Below are positions 9,878 to 20,054 of a stretch of DNA of 64,000 bases, one piece after another. Below the pieces are notes generated by a model. That model was not told the origin of the DNA, did not search any database, and saw nothing but the letters and a program-made list of their open reading frames with translations. A program made the translations under genes and the position numbers. Within the stretch, counting starts at the first letter, position 1; each line of letters opens with the position of its first letter. The DNA is from Pasteurellaceae bacterium (GTDB lineage Bacteria > Pseudomonadota > Gammaproteobacteria > Enterobacterales > Pasteurellaceae): positions 62,001 through 126,000 of the forward strand of contig JAUMYT010000002.1 of NCBI GenBank assembly GCA_030528525.1. The letters are read 5' to 3'.

Positions 9878-11809
9878 ATGCCAATTATTACCCTTCCAGA
9901 TGGCTCTCAACGCCAATTCGATAACCCCGTTTCTGTGTTAGAAGTCGCCCAAAGTATCGGGGCAGGACTTGCTAAAGCAACCATCGCAGGACGCGTGAAT
10001 GGCGTTCGCCGTGATGCAAGCGACATCATCAGCGAAGATGCCACGCTGGAAATTATTACTGCCAAAGACGAAGACGGTTTGGAAATTATCCGCCACTCCA
10101 CGGCTCACTTGCTCGGTCACGCCATCAAACAACTTTTCCCTGATGTGAAAATGGCAATCGGGCCGACCATTGATAACGGCTTCTACTATGATGTGGATTT
10201 AGACCGTTCGCTCACTCAAGAAGATATTGATGCCCTTGAAAAACGCATGCTGGAGTTGGCAAAAACCAACTACGATGTGGTGAAAAAAGTGGTGAGCTGG
10301 CAAGAAGCCCGTGATGCGTTTGAACGTCGTGGCGAGCCGTACAAAATGGCGATTTTAGATGAAAATATCGCCAAAGACGATCAACCAGCCCTCTATCATC
10401 ACGAAGAATATACCGATATGTGCCGTGGGCCACACGTGCCAAATATGCGTTTCTGCCACCATTTCAAATTGATGAAAGTCGCAGGAGCGTACTGGCGTGG
10501 CGACAGCAAAAACAAAATGTTGCAACGTATTTACGGCACGGCGTGGGCGGATAAAAAACAGTTAAGCGAATACTTAACCCGTTTGGAAGAAGCGGCAAAA
10601 CGTGACCACCGTAAAATCGGCAAAGCCTTAGATTTATACCATATGCAGGAAGAAGCTCCAGGCTTGGTGTTCTGGCACAACGACGGCTGGACGATTTTCC
10701 GTGAACTCGAAACTTTCGTGCGTACCAAACTCAAAGAGTACGATTATCAGGAAGTGAAAGGCCCGTTTATGATGGACAGAGTCTTGTGGGAAAAAACAGG
10801 ACACTGGCAAAACTACGGCGATTTAATGTTCACCACCCAATCGGAAAACCGTGAATACGCCATCAAACCGATGAATTGCCCAGGGCACGTGCAAATTTTC
10901 AACCAAGGCTTGAAATCCTACCGTGACTTGCCAATTCGGATGGCGGAATTTGGTTCTTGCCACCGTAACGAGCCGTCTGGTTCATTGCACGGTTTAATGC
11001 GTGTGCGTGGCTTCACTCAAGACGATGCTCACATCTTCTGTACCGAAGAGCAAATCGAAAGCGAAGTGACCGCTTGTATCAAAATGGTGTACGACATTTA
11101 TAGCACCTTCGGTTTCCAAAACATTCAAGTGAAACTCTCCACTCGCCCAGAAAAACGCATTGGGGCGGACGAAATGTGGGATCGTGCCGAAGAAGGCTTG
11201 GCAAATGCTTTACGCCACAACGGGTTGGAATATGAAATCCAAGAGGGCGAAGGGGCATTCTACGGGCCGAAAATTGAATTTGCCTTGCGTGACTGCTTAG
11301 ATCGTGAATGGCAATGCGGCACTATCCAGTTAGACTTCGCACTCCCAGGGCGTTTAGACGCTTCTTATGTGGCAGAAGACAACGGTCGCCGTGTGCCTGT
11401 GATGATTCACCGTGCAATTTTAGGCTCGATCGAACGTTTCATCGGCATCATCACCGAAGAGTACGCGGGCTTCTTCCCAGCGTGGTTAGCCCCAACGCAA
11501 GCGGTGGTAATGAACATTACCGACAGCCAAGCGGACTACGTGCAAAGCGTGGTGAAAGCCTTGTCTGATGCAGGTTTGCGTGTAAAAGCGGATTTACGTA
11601 ACGAAAAAGTCGGCTTTAAAATCCGTGAACACACCCTACGCCGTGTGCCGTATATGTTAGTCTGTGGTGATAAAGAGATCGAAGCAGGCAAAGTCGCGGT
11701 GCGTACCCGTAAAGGGGCAGATCTTGGCACCTTCACTGTGGCAGAATTCACCGAAATGCTCAAAAAACAAGTGCGTTCTCGTGAATTGAAATTGTTTGGG
11801 GAAGAATAA
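9878..11809 (+). CDS. thrS: Threonyl-tRNA synthetase
   Basis: This 643-aa class II synthetase charges tRNA-Thr in the cytosol. A TGS domain (residues 1-61) is followed by the editing domain with [10 protein letters not shown], which clears Ser-tRNA-Thr. The catalytic core contains [10 protein letters not shown] (Zn-binding Cys), [15 protein letters not shown] (motif 2) and [11 protein letters not shown] (motif 3). The C-terminal anticodon-binding domain starts near residue 540. The ATG at 9878 was chosen because it follows AAAGGAAA and gives [10 protein letters not shown]; an earlier in-frame ATG at 9851 adds an unsupported nonapeptide. In E. coli thrS is joined directly to infC-rpmI-rplT; here three glycerate genes lie between. 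Confidence 0.98.
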   Translation: MPIITLPDGSQRQFDNPVSVLEVAQSIGAGLAKATIAGRVNGVRRDASDIISEDATLEIITAKDEDGLEIIRHSTAHLLGHAIKQLFPDVKMAIGPTIDNGFYYDVDLDRSLTQEDIDALEKRMLELAKTNYDVVKKVVSWQEARDAFERRGEPYKMAILDENIAKDDQPALYHHEEYTDMCRGPHVPNMRFCHHFKLMKVAGAYWRGDSKNKMLQRIYGTAWADKKQLSEYLTRLEEAAKRDHRKIGKALDLYHMQEEAPGLVFWHNDGWTIFRELETFVRTKLKEYDYQEVKGPFMMDRVLWEKTGHWQNYGDLMFTTQSENREYAIKPMNCPGHVQIFNQGLKSYRDLPIRMAEFGSCHRNEPSGSLHGLMRVRGFTQDDAHIFCTEEQIESEVTACIKMVYDIYSTFGFQNIQVKLSTRPEKRIGADEMWDRAEEGLANALRHNGLEYEIQEGEGAFYGPKIEFALRDCLDREWQCGTIQLDFALPGRLDASYVAEDNGRRVPVMIHRAILGSIERFIGIITEEYAGFFPAWLAPTQAVVMNITDSQADYVQSVVKALSDAGLRVKADLRNEKVGFKIREHTLRRVPYMLVCGDKEIEAGKVAVRTRKGADLGTFTVAEFTEMLKKQVRSRELKLFGEE

Positions 11810-11818
11810 TTCTTCTGT

Positions 11819-11848
11819 AAAAATGCGGTCGTATTGACCGCATTTTTG
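11819..11848 (+). terminator. Rho-independent terminator of thrS
   Basis: AAATGCGGTC pairs with GACCGCATTT over a 5-nt loop and is followed by TTGTT. It separates thrS from cdaR. Confidence 0.85.
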
Positions 11849-11864
11849 TTAGGTATTTTTTGCA

Positions 11865-12962
11865 ATGATGAAACTCAACAAATCCCTCGCTCAGCAAATT
11901 GTGAAACGCACAATGCAGATCATTCCCAATTCGGTGAATGTGATGGACGAGAATGGCGTGATTATTGCTTCGGGCGATCCTAGTCGGTTAAACCAACGGC
12001 ACACAGGGGCGGTGGTGGCGTTGCGACATCATCAAATTACCGAAATTGATGAACAGTTGGCGAAGCTGTGGAATTATGAAGCTAGGGAAGGGATTAATTT
12101 ACCGTTGGATTATTTAGGATCAACCGTTGGCGTCATTGGTATTTCAGGCAAACCTGATGAAGTTAGGCAATATGCTCAATTAGTCAAAATGTCGGCGGAA
12201 TTGATTATGGAGCAATCTTTCCAGTTGGAGCAACAAAGTTGGCAACGCCGTTACAAAGAAGAATTTTTGCGTTCTTTATTAAAAGGGAAATTAACTGAAG
12301 AGCAAATCACAGAGCAAGTGGTTTTTTTCAATCTTGAATTACGATCATCATATTCGGTGATTTTAATTAAATTGCTCGATCCCAATGCAGAGCAATTACA
12401 AACGTTATTAGCTTATTTTGAGCATCATTATCCAAAAGATCTCACGGCAGTTGTGGGATTGGATCGTTTAGTGTTAGTGAAACATTTGTCAGAAGAGCGG
12501 CTAGAACATCAACAAGATCTGGTTGATTTTATGGCATTGAAAATTCAAGCTAAATTATCCATTGGTTTATCCGTCAATACCTTATCTCAAATTCATATTT
12601 CATATCAAACTGCCTGTTACGCTTTGGATTATGCAGAAAAATCATATCGCAAAAAGCGATTAATTCATTTTAGTGAGTGTCGATTGCCTGCCTTATTACA
12701 GGATTTCATTCACTCTTGGCAAGGGAAAGAATTACTTGCTCCAATCCAAAAATTGATAGAGCAAGATCATAAAAATACGTTGCGAAAAACACTACATCAA
12801 TACTTTTTATCAAATTGTGATCTCGTTCACACATCAGATAAGTTATCAATTCATACTAACACATTACGTTATCGTTTGGATAAGATTGAGCAGATAACTT
12901 CGTTATCTTTCAATAAGATAGAAGATAAATTTGTTCTTTATCTAGCCACAATACAGATTTAA
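11865..12962 (+). CDS. cdaR: Sugar diacid / glycerate regulator, CdaR family
   Basis: This 365-aa transcriptional regulator has an N-terminal sugar-diacid recognition domain (about residues 1-135, beginning LNKSLAQQIVKRTMQIIPNS). A PucR-type C-terminal helix-turn-helix (about 310-360) contains HTNTLRYRLDKIEQITSL. In E. coli CdaR activates garPLRK and gudPXD in response to glycerate, galactarate or glucarate. Here the neighbours are only a GntP-type permease and glycerate kinase, so glycerate is the most likely inducer (inference). ATGATG starts at 11865 and 11868 are both usable. A 139-nt AT-rich gap follows, suggesting a promoter for the permease. Confidence 0.85.
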   Translation: MMKLNKSLAQQIVKRTMQIIPNSVNVMDENGVIIASGDPSRLNQRHTGAVVALRHHQITEIDEQLAKLWNYEAREGINLPLDYLGSTVGVIGISGKPDEVRQYAQLVKMSAELIMEQSFQLEQQSWQRRYKEEFLRSLLKGKLTEEQITEQVVFFNLELRSSYSVILIKLLDPNAEQLQTLLAYFEHHYPKDLTAVVGLDRLVLVKHLSEERLEHQQDLVDFMALKIQAKLSIGLSVNTLSQIHISYQTACYALDYAEKSYRKKRLIHFSECRLPALLQDFIHSWQGKELLAPIQKLIEQDHKNTLRKTLHQYFLSNCDLVHTSDKLSIHTNTLRYRLDKIEQITSLSFNKIEDKFVLYLATIQI

Positions 12963-13101
12963 TAATTGTATAAAACTACAAAATTATTACCTTTATAAGT
13001 GATAAGTTTGTAAAATAATCTAAAGACATTCCGTTTGATTTCGCCAATAATTGCCGAGAAGTTGTACATATTTCATTTGGTTACAAAAAACGGAGCAAAT
13101 T

Positions 13102-14481
13102 ATGACAGGTCTTAGTCTTATTGTTTGTTTTGTGATTGCCATCATCGTGATGATTTGGCTGATCGCAAAACTCAAAGTTCACCCTTTCCTTGCCTTAATG
13201 GCGATTTCCCTTGCCCTTGCGTTAATCGCAGGTATTTCACTCGATAAAATCCCAGGCATTGTCGGGACTGGGTTTAGCAATACCTTCAAAAGTATCGGGA
13301 TTGTGATTATTTTCGGGGCGATCATCGGCACGATTTTGGAAAAAACCGGTGCCGCACTGAAACTCGCCGATATGGTGGTGAAAGTTGTCGGACAAAAACG
13401 CCCAGAGCTGGCAATGTTGATTATGGGCTGGGTGGTCGGTATCCCTGTGTTCTGCGACAGCGGTTTTGTGGTGCTTAACCCCATTCGTGAAGCCATTCGC
13501 AAGAAAATTCTCGCCAACCCTGTGGGAATGGCGGTTGCCTTGAGTGCAGGGCTTTACGCTTCTCACGTCTTTATTCCGCCAACACCCGGCCCGATTGCGG
13601 CGGCAGGTGCGGTCGGTTTAGGCGGCAATTTATTGCTCGTGATCGTAATGGGCGTGGTGGTGTCCGTGCCTGTGCTATTCGCTAGCTATCTTTTCGCCAA
13701 ATATATTGGTAAGAAAATCAGCGTCAATGAAGAAAAAGCCGCAGACGGCGTGATCGCCCAAAGCTACGATGAACTGCTCAAACATTACGGCACCTTGCCA
13801 AGCGGTTTCTTGAGCCTTGCCCCGATTTTCGCCCCAATTTTGTTAATGGCGTTAGGTTCTATCAGCAAAATTTTAGGGCTAACAGGCGACTTTGCCGTGC
13901 TGTTGCAGTTCTTAGGCAACCCGATTATTGCCTTGGCGATTGGCGTGATCTTCGCTATTGTGTTATTGGCAAGTTGCAAAAAAATGGCAGAATTTGACCG
14001 CTTGACCAACGAGACCTTGAAATTGGTTGGCCCGATTTTATTCATTACCGCCGCAGGTGGCGTGTTGGGTAACGTGATCACCCAAGCTGGTTTTGTGGAA
14101 TACATCAAACAAAACGCCCACATCATCAGCACCGCAGGCATTTTCTTCCCGTTCCTGATTTCAGCGATTTTGAAAACCGCTCAAGGCAGCTCAACGGTGG
14201 CGATCATTACCACTGCCGCTATTATGGGAATGTTTAACGCTCAAGATTCGTTAATGAACGCTTTAGGTTTAACCAGTGAAATGGCCGCCGCCTTGACCGT
14301 AATGGCGATTTCCGCAGGGGCGATGTGCGTGTCCCACGCCAACGACAGCTATTATTGGGTGGTCACGAACTTTACCAAACTCACGCCACAACAGGGCTAC
14401 CGCACCCAAACTACACTCACTTTTATTATGGGCGTGGTCGGTATGCTCACGGTCTATCTCTTATCTTTAGTGTTGTTGTAA
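13102..14481 (+). CDS. GntP-family permease (probable glycerate or gluconate transporter)
   Basis: This 459-aa polytopic inner-membrane protein has at least twelve hydrophobic segments. Family motifs include GVVLG-like glycine-rich loops, FCDSGFVVLNPI (about residues 117-128), HVFIPPTPGPIAAAGA (about 155-170) and the C-terminal AMCVSHANDSYYWVV. The family carries gluconate and related sugar acids with protons. Tight linkage to garK (9 nt) and to a CdaR-type regulator points to D-glycerate as the substrate; this is inference, and gluconate cannot be excluded. The start at 13102 follows CGGAGC and gives MTGLSLIVCF. A C-type uptake-signal repeat lies in the coding region near 13972-14005. Confidence 0.82.
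   Translation: MTGLSLIVCFVIAIIVMIWLIAKLKVHPFLALMAISLALALIAGISLDKIPGIVGTGFSNTFKSIGIVIIFGAIIGTILEKTGAALKLADMVVKVVGQKRPELAMLIMGWVVGIPVFCDSGFVVLNPIREAIRKKILANPVGMAVALSAGLYASHVFIPPTPGPIAAAGAVGLGGNLLLVIVMGVVVSVPVLFASYLFAKYIGKKISVNEEKAADGVIAQSYDELLKHYGTLPSGFLSLAPIFAPILLMALGSISKILGLTGDFAVLLQFLGNPIIALAIGVIFAIVLLASCKKMAEFDRLTNETLKLVGPILFITAAGGVLGNVITQAGFVEYIKQNAHIISTAGIFFPFLISAILKTAQGSSTVAIITTAAIMGMFNAQDSLMNALGLTSEMAAALTVMAISAGAMCVSHANDSYYWVVTNFTKLTPQQGYRTQTTLTFIMGVVGMLTVYLLSLVLL
13972..14005 (-). repeat. Uptake-signal-like repeat, canonical C-type core
   Basis: The minus-strand core TCAAGCGGTC (8 of 9 bases of ACAAGCGGT) has TGCAAC at offset 28. It lies inside the GntP-type permease gene. Confidence 0.55.
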
Positions 14482-14490
14482 GGATTCAAA

Positions 14491-15630
14491 ATGAAAATTG
14501 TGATTGCCCCCGATTCTTTTAAGGAAAGTTTAACCGCACTTGAAGTGGCACAAGCCATTCAAACAGGATTTGCACGGATTTTTCCGCAGGCGGAATTTGA
14601 ACTGGTGCCAATGGCAGACGGGGGCGAAGGCACTGTGCAGTCGTTAGTCGATGCAACGGGGGGTGTTTTGCAGAAAGTCGTTGCAAAGTCCCCCCTTGCA
14701 CAGCCTGTGCAAGCCACTTTTGGCTTATCGGGCGATGGCAACACTGCGTTTATCGAAATGGCGGAAGCATCTGGCTTGCATTTAGTGCCGTTTGAGCAAC
14801 GCAATCCACTGAAAACCACCAGTTTCGGTACGGGTGAATTGATTAAAGCCGCTCTCGATCGTGGCGTGCAAAAAATCCTGCTTGGCATCGGGGGCAGTGC
14901 TACCAATGATGGCGGCGTGGGAATGTTACAAGCCTTGGGAGCGAGCTTTCGCAATGTACAAGGGCAAGAAATCGGCTTTGGCGGTGAGCCGTTAGCCGAC
15001 ATCACACACATTGATCTCAGCCAACTCAATCCTCGCTTGGCACAGGTGGAGATTGAAGTCGCCTGTGATGTGAACAATCCACTTTGTGGCGAACAAGGGG
15101 CTTCGGCGATTTTCGGCCCACAAAAGGGGGCAACGCCTGAAATGGTGCAACAGCTTGATAATGCCTTAGCTCATTTTGCCGACAAGGTGCAACAGCAGAT
15201 AGGCTTAAACATCGTCGACCACGCTGGGGCAGGGGCTGCTGGCGGAATGGGCGGTGGCTTGTTGCTGTTGCCCAAAGTGCGGTTAAAATCGGGCGTACAA
15301 ATTGTGGTTCAAGCCACTAAATTAGCGGAGAAAATCCAAACCGCGGATTTAGTAATCACAGGTGAAGGGCGAATGGACGCTCAAAGTATCGCCGGTAAAA
15401 CCCCCATTGGCGTGGCAAAAGTGGCGAAGCAATTCGGCAAACCCGTGATTGCAATTGTCGGCAGTTTGCGAGCCGATTACCCCGTGGTTTATCAACACGG
15501 CATTGATGCCGTTTTCCCGATTATCCGAGAAATCAAAGGCTTAAACGAAACTTTGCAGGCAGGGCGAGAGAATTTGATTTCCACCGCGGAAAATGTGGCG
15601 AGATTATTGAAAATAAATCCGCTGGCGTAA
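14491..15630 (+). CDS. garK: Glycerate 2-kinase
   Basis: This 379-aa type I glycerate kinase converts D-glycerate to 2-phosphoglycerate. The N-terminus MKIVIAPDSFKESLTA is diagnostic. Other conserved blocks are PMADGGEGT (about residues 42-50), GIGGSATNDGGVGML (about 132-146) and ITGEGRMDAQSI (about 290-301). The length equals that of E. coli GarK (381 aa). It is co-transcribed with the upstream permease. Two perfect Haemophilus-type uptake cores (AAGTGCGGT) fall in this gene, at 14533-14541 and 15275-15283, plus one ACAAGGGG-type repeat at 14666-14699. Confidence 0.93.
   Translation: MKIVIAPDSFKESLTALEVAQAIQTGFARIFPQAEFELVPMADGGEGTVQSLVDATGGVLQKVVAKSPLAQPVQATFGLSGDGNTAFIEMAEASGLHLVPFEQRNPLKTTSFGTGELIKAALDRGVQKILLGIGGSATNDGGVGMLQALGASFRNVQGQEIGFGGEPLADITHIDLSQLNPRLAQVEIEVACDVNNPLCGEQGASAIFGPQKGATPEMVQQLDNALAHFADKVQQQIGLNIVDHAGAGAAGGMGGGLLLLPKVRLKSGVQIVVQATKLAEKIQTADLVITGEGRMDAQSIAGKTPIGVAKVAKQFGKPVIAIVGSLRADYPVVYQHGIDAVFPIIREIKGLNETLQAGRENLISTAENVARLLKINPLA
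14666..14699 (-). repeat. ACAAGGGG uptake-signal-like repeat inside garK
   Basis: The minus-strand core GCAAGGGGGG has TGCAAAA at offset 28. It is translated on the plus strand as VLQKVVAKSPLA. Confidence 0.6.
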
Positions 15631-15650
15631 GATTGGCTATTGCATAAACA

Positions 15651-15682
15651 GGCGAAATCCCGTAAAATTTCGCCCGTTTTTT
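15651..15682 (+). terminator. Rho-independent terminator of garK
   Basis: GGCGAAAT pairs with ATTTCGCC over an 8-nt loop, followed by CGTTTTTT. Confidence 0.85.
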
Positions 15683-15762
15683 GTCTGACAACAGGCAAAT
15701 TTGAGATTAGCACTTCTGCAAGCAGTGTAATCAACGTAAAACTTACCAAGAGGAATTGAATT

Positions 15763-16305
15763 ATTAAACCTGTAAAACGTGTTCAATCAAATCGTGCACA
15801 CCGTCTAAATGACGAGATCCGTGGCGTAAAAGAAGTTCGTTTAACTGATGAAAATGGCGAACAAGTGGGCATTGTTTCTTTACAAGAAGCCTTAGCAAGA
15901 GCGGAAGATGCGGAGCTAGATTTAGTGGAAATCAGCCCAAATGCCGAGCCACCTGTTTGTCGTATTATGAACTATGGTAAGTTCATTTACGAAAAAGAGA
16001 AAGCTGCCAAAGAGCAGAAGAAAAAGCAGAAAGTTGTACAAGTGAAGGAAATTAAATTCCGTCCGGGTACAGACGAAGGCGACTATCAGGTAAAACTACG
16101 CAGCCTGATTCGCTTTTTAGAAGATGGGGACAAAGCCAAAATCACAGTTCGCTTCCGTGGACGTGAAATGGCTCACCAAGAAATTGGTTTAGATGTGCTT
16201 GAGCGTGTGAAAAACGATCTCGCTGAGATTTCTGTTGTGGAATCTGCACCAGGGAAATTAGAAGGTCGTCAAGCCGTGATGGTACTTGCCCCGAAGAAGA
16301 AGTAA
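15763..16305 (+). CDS. infC: Translation initiation factor IF-3 (AUU start)
   Basis: This 180-aa factor keeps 30S subunits free and proofreads the start codon-initiator tRNA pair. The reading frame extends upstream of the first in-frame GTG (15865) to an ATT codon at 15763. This gives [20 protein letters not shown], which matches the IF-3 N-terminus at the expected length. An AAGAGGA ribosome-binding site lies 8 nt before the ATT. AUU initiation is the known basis of IF-3 autoregulation in E. coli. Conserved blocks are [20 protein letters not shown] and [13 protein letters not shown]. The gene heads infC-rpmI-rplT. Confidence 0.96.
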   Translation: MKPVKRVQSNRAHRLNDEIRGVKEVRLTDENGEQVGIVSLQEALARAEDAELDLVEISPNAEPPVCRIMNYGKFIYEKEKAAKEQKKKQKVVQVKEIKFRPGTDEGDYQVKLRSLIRFLEDGDKAKITVRFRGREMAHQEIGLDVLERVKNDLAEISVVESAPGKLEGRQAVMVLAPKKK

Positions 16306-16343
16306 TTAGTGCCATCAAGTAATTTTTAATTTGAGATTTATAT

Positions 16344-16402
16344 GTAGGGGCGAAATATCTTTCGCCCTGAAATGAGTTGGGCAAATAATGATTTGCCCCT
16401 AC
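16344..16402. repeat. GTAGG...CCTAC inverted-repeat element between infC and rpmI
   Basis: The 59-bp element has ends GTAGGGGC and GCCCCTAC and an internal hairpin (GGGCGAAA/TTTCGCCC). It sits in the 156-nt gap before rpmI, the place where L20 binds its own leader in E. coli. Confidence 0.75.
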
Positions 16403-16461
16403 AGTTAAAAATTCGCCTAATTATAATGTTGTAAACTTAAACAATGCGGAGTTATTAAACA

Positions 16462-16659
16462 ATGCCAAAAATCAAAACAGTACGCGGTGCTGCTAAACGT
16501 TTCAAAAAAACAGCGTCTGGCGGTTTCAAGCGTAAACAATCTCACTTACGTCACATTTTGACTAAGAAAACGACTAAGCGTAAACGTCACTTACGTCACA
16601 AATCAATGGTAGCGAAAGCAGACCAAGTGTTAGTAGTTGCGTGCTTGCCATACGCCTAA
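16462..16659 (+). CDS. rpmI: 50S ribosomal protein L35
   Basis: This 65-aa, highly basic protein has the canonical [17 protein letters not shown] start and ends [14 protein letters not shown]. Length and sequence match bacterial L35. It lies downstream of infC across a gap carrying a GTAGG-type element, and is followed by rplT after 88 nt. Confidence 0.97.
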
Positions 16660-16699
16660 GCGTTTGATTAAGTACAACGTACGATTAGTAAATTTTTAG

Positions 16700-17101
<402 letters not shown>

Positions 17102-17113
17102 GTTGCAAAGAAG

Positions 17114-17139
17114 AGGACGTTTATTTAACGTCCTTTTTT
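17114..17139 (+). terminator. Rho-independent terminator of the infC-rpmI-rplT operon
   Basis: AGGACGTT pairs with AACGTCCT over a 5-nt loop, followed by TTTTT. Confidence 0.92.
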
Positions 17140-17149
17140 CATTTCAGTG

Positions 17150-17815
17150 CTATTCCACCCAAGTCACAATTTCCGATAAGGTTTTACGGGCTTTAGGCTT
17201 GATTTCTTGTGTACGGTAGCCAAATGTTGCCATCACAGAAACGCCCCATTCTGTCGGATCAAATAAACCTTCTTCAGCAAGCAGCTGGTTGACTTTCGCA
17301 TAATCAAAACCTTCAATAGGACAACTATCAATGCCAATGGCGGCTGCACCCGTTAACATATTCGCTAAGGCAATATAGGTTTGTTTTGCTGCCCAATCAA
17401 ATAGAGAGCGCTCGTTTTCTGCAATGTTGGCATCTTCTAGCTGGAATTTCTGATATTTCTCCAATGCGATACGTTGCTGTTCAGGAGATAACAACCCTCT
17501 GCGTTCCATTGATTCACGTAGAAAATCAGAATCATAGCGTGCATTTTTTTTCGCCAAGATCACAACCAGATGGCTGGCATCATCAACTTGGCTTACCATT
17601 CCCCAGCATATGGGTTTTAATTTCTGCCGTATGGCTGGATTTTGAATCACGAGTAAATGCCAAGGCTCTGAGCCTACTGAACTGGGTGACAGACGAGCAA
17701 ACTCTAAAATAGCTTTAAAATCTACTGCTGAAATTTTTTTCTTAGGATCATATTGGCGAGTTGATGCACGCTGATGGAAAATTTCCACCATTTGAGAAGC
17801 ATGAAGTAACATCAT
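17150..17815 (-). CDS. NfsB-like NAD(P)H nitroreductase family protein
   Basis: This 221-aa FMN-dependent oxidoreductase has the family N-terminal motif FHQRASTRQYDPKKKIS (about residues 13-29). It also has ARLSPSSVGSEPWHLLVI (about 39-56) and the C-terminal ATFGYR. These features place it with the E. coli NfsB / Haemophilus HI1278-type reductases, which reduce nitroaromatics, quinones and flavins; the natural substrate is unknown. ATG codons at 17815 and 17812 are both possible starts. It converges on rplT with only about 10 nt after that operon's terminator and is not part of a visible operon. Confidence 0.85.
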   Translation of the reverse strand: MMLLHASQMVEIFHQRASTRQYDPKKKISAVDFKAILEFARLSPSSVGSEPWHLLVIQNPAIRQKLKPICWGMVSQVDDASHLVVILAKKNARYDSDFLRESMERRGLLSPEQQRIALEKYQKFQLEDANIAENERSLFDWAAKQTYIALANMLTGAAAIGIDSCPIEGFDYAKVNQLLAEEGLFDPTEWGVSVMATFGYRTQEIKPKARKTLSEIVTWVE

Positions 17816-18583
17816 AAGTAGTTCCTCATAATTAAATAGATACTATAATTTTACAATAACATCATAACATAAGGGAGGTTTGACTTAACTACCTAGAGTA
17901 GTGCCAAAATGGAAACTTACCGTAGGGAAAAAATGGCCAATGTGATATCTCATTTCTTTCGCCTAGCCTCCCTTAGATTGAATTAATTACCATATTATCA
18001 ACGTGAACTATTAGGCTCTATCTGATTGAGTTCACTCCCCCTATAAACATACTCAAATTTACAATTCCTATTACTCTGCAATTTCCCTCTGCCACTCAAC
18101 CATGTTACTCTCCACCTTCTGCTTAATAGTCACTCTTTTATTATGCAAATCATTTAATCGATAAAAATTTCCAATAACGACAAGGTGAGTTTTGCAAATT
18201 GGATAGGCTCATAAGTATTGGATTTTTAAAATACCACTAGTATTTAACCGGTACCTAGTTTCAATAGTGTATGATGAATTTTATATTTAGAGTAAATCTC
18301 GCTACTTAATACCTAAATCAGCAGTGTCCGATTGAGCATAATGAGCTTTACAAACGCAAGTTAGAAGCTGTGAAATAGGTAGATAAGAAAACGGGTAAAT
18401 ATTATAGAATTTCATTCTTGTCTAGGCTCAAGTATAATAACTCAAAATAATCTTGGTTCATTTGCGACATCATGGCGAAATTTTTCGCTTTTAAGTTTAA
18501 AAAAAGCAAGAAATAAAGTATCTTTCCATGGTCGCAAACGATTACCTGTTTGCTTGTATTGTTATTATCTAAAGGATCTTATT
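17816..18583. other. Gene-free stretch upstream of glnA
   Basis: About 0.76 kb of AT-rich sequence without a convincing reading frame. A short in-frame stretch at about 18333-18450 (CPIEHNELYKRKLEAVK, then a stop, then [14 protein letters not shown]) could be a decayed gene, but it is too short to identify. The last 120 nt presumably hold the glnA promoter. A partial PurR-box-like sequence (12 of 16 bases of the E. coli consensus, by eye) is at 18532-18547. Confidence 0.5.
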
Positions 18584-20005
18584 ATGTCAAACCCAATTGC
18601 TAATGTTGCAAAATTAATTCGAGAACATGGTGTGAAATTTGTTTTACTTAAATTCACCGATCTTAAAGGAAAAGAACATGGCATTTCACTCCCCGTCTCA
18701 CTCATCGCTGATGACTTAGAAGACTTATTTGAAGACGGAAAAATGTTTGATGGCTCTTCTGTGGAAGGTTGGCGAACAATCAACAAAGCTGACATGCTCT
18801 TAATGCCAATTCCTGAAACAGCTGTTATCGATCCTTTCTCAAACGTCCCAACTTTAATCCTCCGCTGCAGTATTTTTGACCCTAATACAATGCAAAGCTA
18901 CGATCGTGATCCCCGCTCCATCGCTATTCGTGCAGAACACTATCTAAAATCTACTGGTATTGCCGACAGTGTCCTATTTGGTCCTGAGCCAGAATTTTTT
19001 ATTTTTGATGATGTCCGTTTTGGTATTCAAATGAACGGGAATAGTTACCAAGTTGATTCTGCTGAAGCTGCTTGGAATACAAATACTTATTATGAGGGAG
19101 GAAATCGTTCCTATCGACCGCTCACCAAAGGTGGGTACTGTGCAGTAGCACCAATTGATAGTGCACATGATCTACGCTCTGAAATGTGTATGCTAATGGA
19201 AGAATTTGGATTGGTTATTGAGGCTCATCATCATGAAGTGGCAACGGCTGGTCAAAACGAAATTGCGACTCGTTTCAATACACTTACCTTAAAGGCTGAT
19301 GAAACTCAAATCTATAAATATGTTGTACATAACTTAGCTGCCGCCTATGGAAAAACAGCTTGCTTTATGCCAAAGCCAATCACAGGAGATAATGGCTCTG
19401 GTATGCACTGTAATATGTCTTTAAGTAAAGAAGGAAAAAATATTTTTATGGGGGATAAATATGCAGGTTTATCTGAAACCGCATTATATTATATCGGCGG
19501 TTTGATTAAACATGCTAAAGCCCTTAACTCATTTACTAACCCAAGTACAAACTCATATAAACGCTTAGTTCCCGGTTTTGAAGCCCCTGTTTTATTAGCC
19601 TATTCTGCAAGTAATCGTTCAGCCTCTATTCGTATTCCAGCGGTCACCAGCCCTAAAGCAACGCGCGTAGAAGCCCGCTTCCCAGATCCTCTAGCAAATC
19701 CATATTTAGCCTTTGCCGCATTACTGATGGCAGGGTTAGATGGTATCGTTAATAAAATCCATCCTGGAGATGCCATGGATAAAAACCTCTATGATTTACC
19801 ACCTGAAGAACTAAAAGATATTCCTACCGTTGCAAGCTCACTAGAAGAAGCCTTAAATAGCTTAGCACAAGATAATGCGTTCTTAACTCAGGGTGGCGTT
19901 TTTACAAAAGACTTTATTGATGCTTATATTAGTATTAAACGCAAAGAAGTTGAGCGTTTGAATACAACACCACACCCTGTAGAATTTGAAATGTATTATT
20001 CATAA
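18584..20005 (+). CDS. glnA: Glutamine synthetase, type I
   Basis: This 473-aa enzyme forms glutamine from glutamate, ammonia and ATP as a dodecamer. Conserved motifs are [10 protein letters not shown] (about residues 49-58), the metal-site [11 protein letters not shown] (about 130-140), [10 protein letters not shown] (about 265-274) and NRSASIRIP. The adenylylation-site motif [10 protein letters not shown] (about 396-405) is intact, so activity is probably controlled by covalent AMP addition as in enteric bacteria. The start at 18584 follows AAAGGA. Upstream lies a long gene-free region. A bidirectional terminator separates it from the convergent lpxC. Confidence 0.97.
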   Translation: MSNPIANVAKLIREHGVKFVLLKFTDLKGKEHGISLPVSLIADDLEDLFEDGKMFDGSSVEGWRTINKADMLLMPIPETAVIDPFSNVPTLILRCSIFDPNTMQSYDRDPRSIAIRAEHYLKSTGIADSVLFGPEPEFFIFDDVRFGIQMNGNSYQVDSAEAAWNTNTYYEGGNRSYRPLTKGGYCAVAPIDSAHDLRSEMCMLMEEFGLVIEAHHHEVATAGQNEIATRFNTLTLKADETQIYKYVVHNLAAAYGKTACFMPKPITGDNGSGMHCNMSLSKEGKNIFMGDKYAGLSETALYYIGGLIKHAKALNSFTNPSTNSYKRLVPGFEAPVLLAYSASNRSASIRIPAVTSPKATRVEARFPDPLANPYLAFAALLMAGLDGIVNKIHPGDAMDKNLYDLPPEELKDIPTVASSLEEALNSLAQDNAFLTQGGVFTKDFIDAYISIKRKEVERLNTTPHPVEFEMYYS

Positions 20006-20019
20006 ATTACAACATATTA

Positions 20020-20048
20020 AAAAGCGGGTTTTAAAAGAACCCGCTTTT
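20020..20048. terminator. Bidirectional terminator between glnA and lpxC
   Basis: AAAAGCGGGTT pairs with AACCCGCTTTT. A-rich and T-rich flanks on both sides serve both convergent genes and close the 18-kb cell-wall cluster. Confidence 0.9.
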
Positions 20049-20054
20049 TAATAC

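Noticed and set aside
14559-15077. 172-codon open frame antisense to garK
   Set aside because: A shadow of the strong coding bias of garK; its composition (Ser/Pro/Cys-rich) and lack of a start signal argue against a gene.
15095-15102. Further ACAAGGGG octamers at 15095 (garK) and 25008-25015 (ddl)
   Set aside because: The core is present but there is no A/T tract or TGCAAA box at offset 28, so they are probably chance codon matches (GEQGA and LQGAL).
18333-18450. Possible decayed gene upstream of glnA
   Set aside because: Only about 40 codons with an internal stop, no homologue recognised; noted in the description of the stretch, not called as a pseudogene.
18532-18547. PurR operator upstream of glnA
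   Set aside because: Only 12 of 16 consensus bases match, with mismatches in the palindromic half; too weak to list as a regulatory site.
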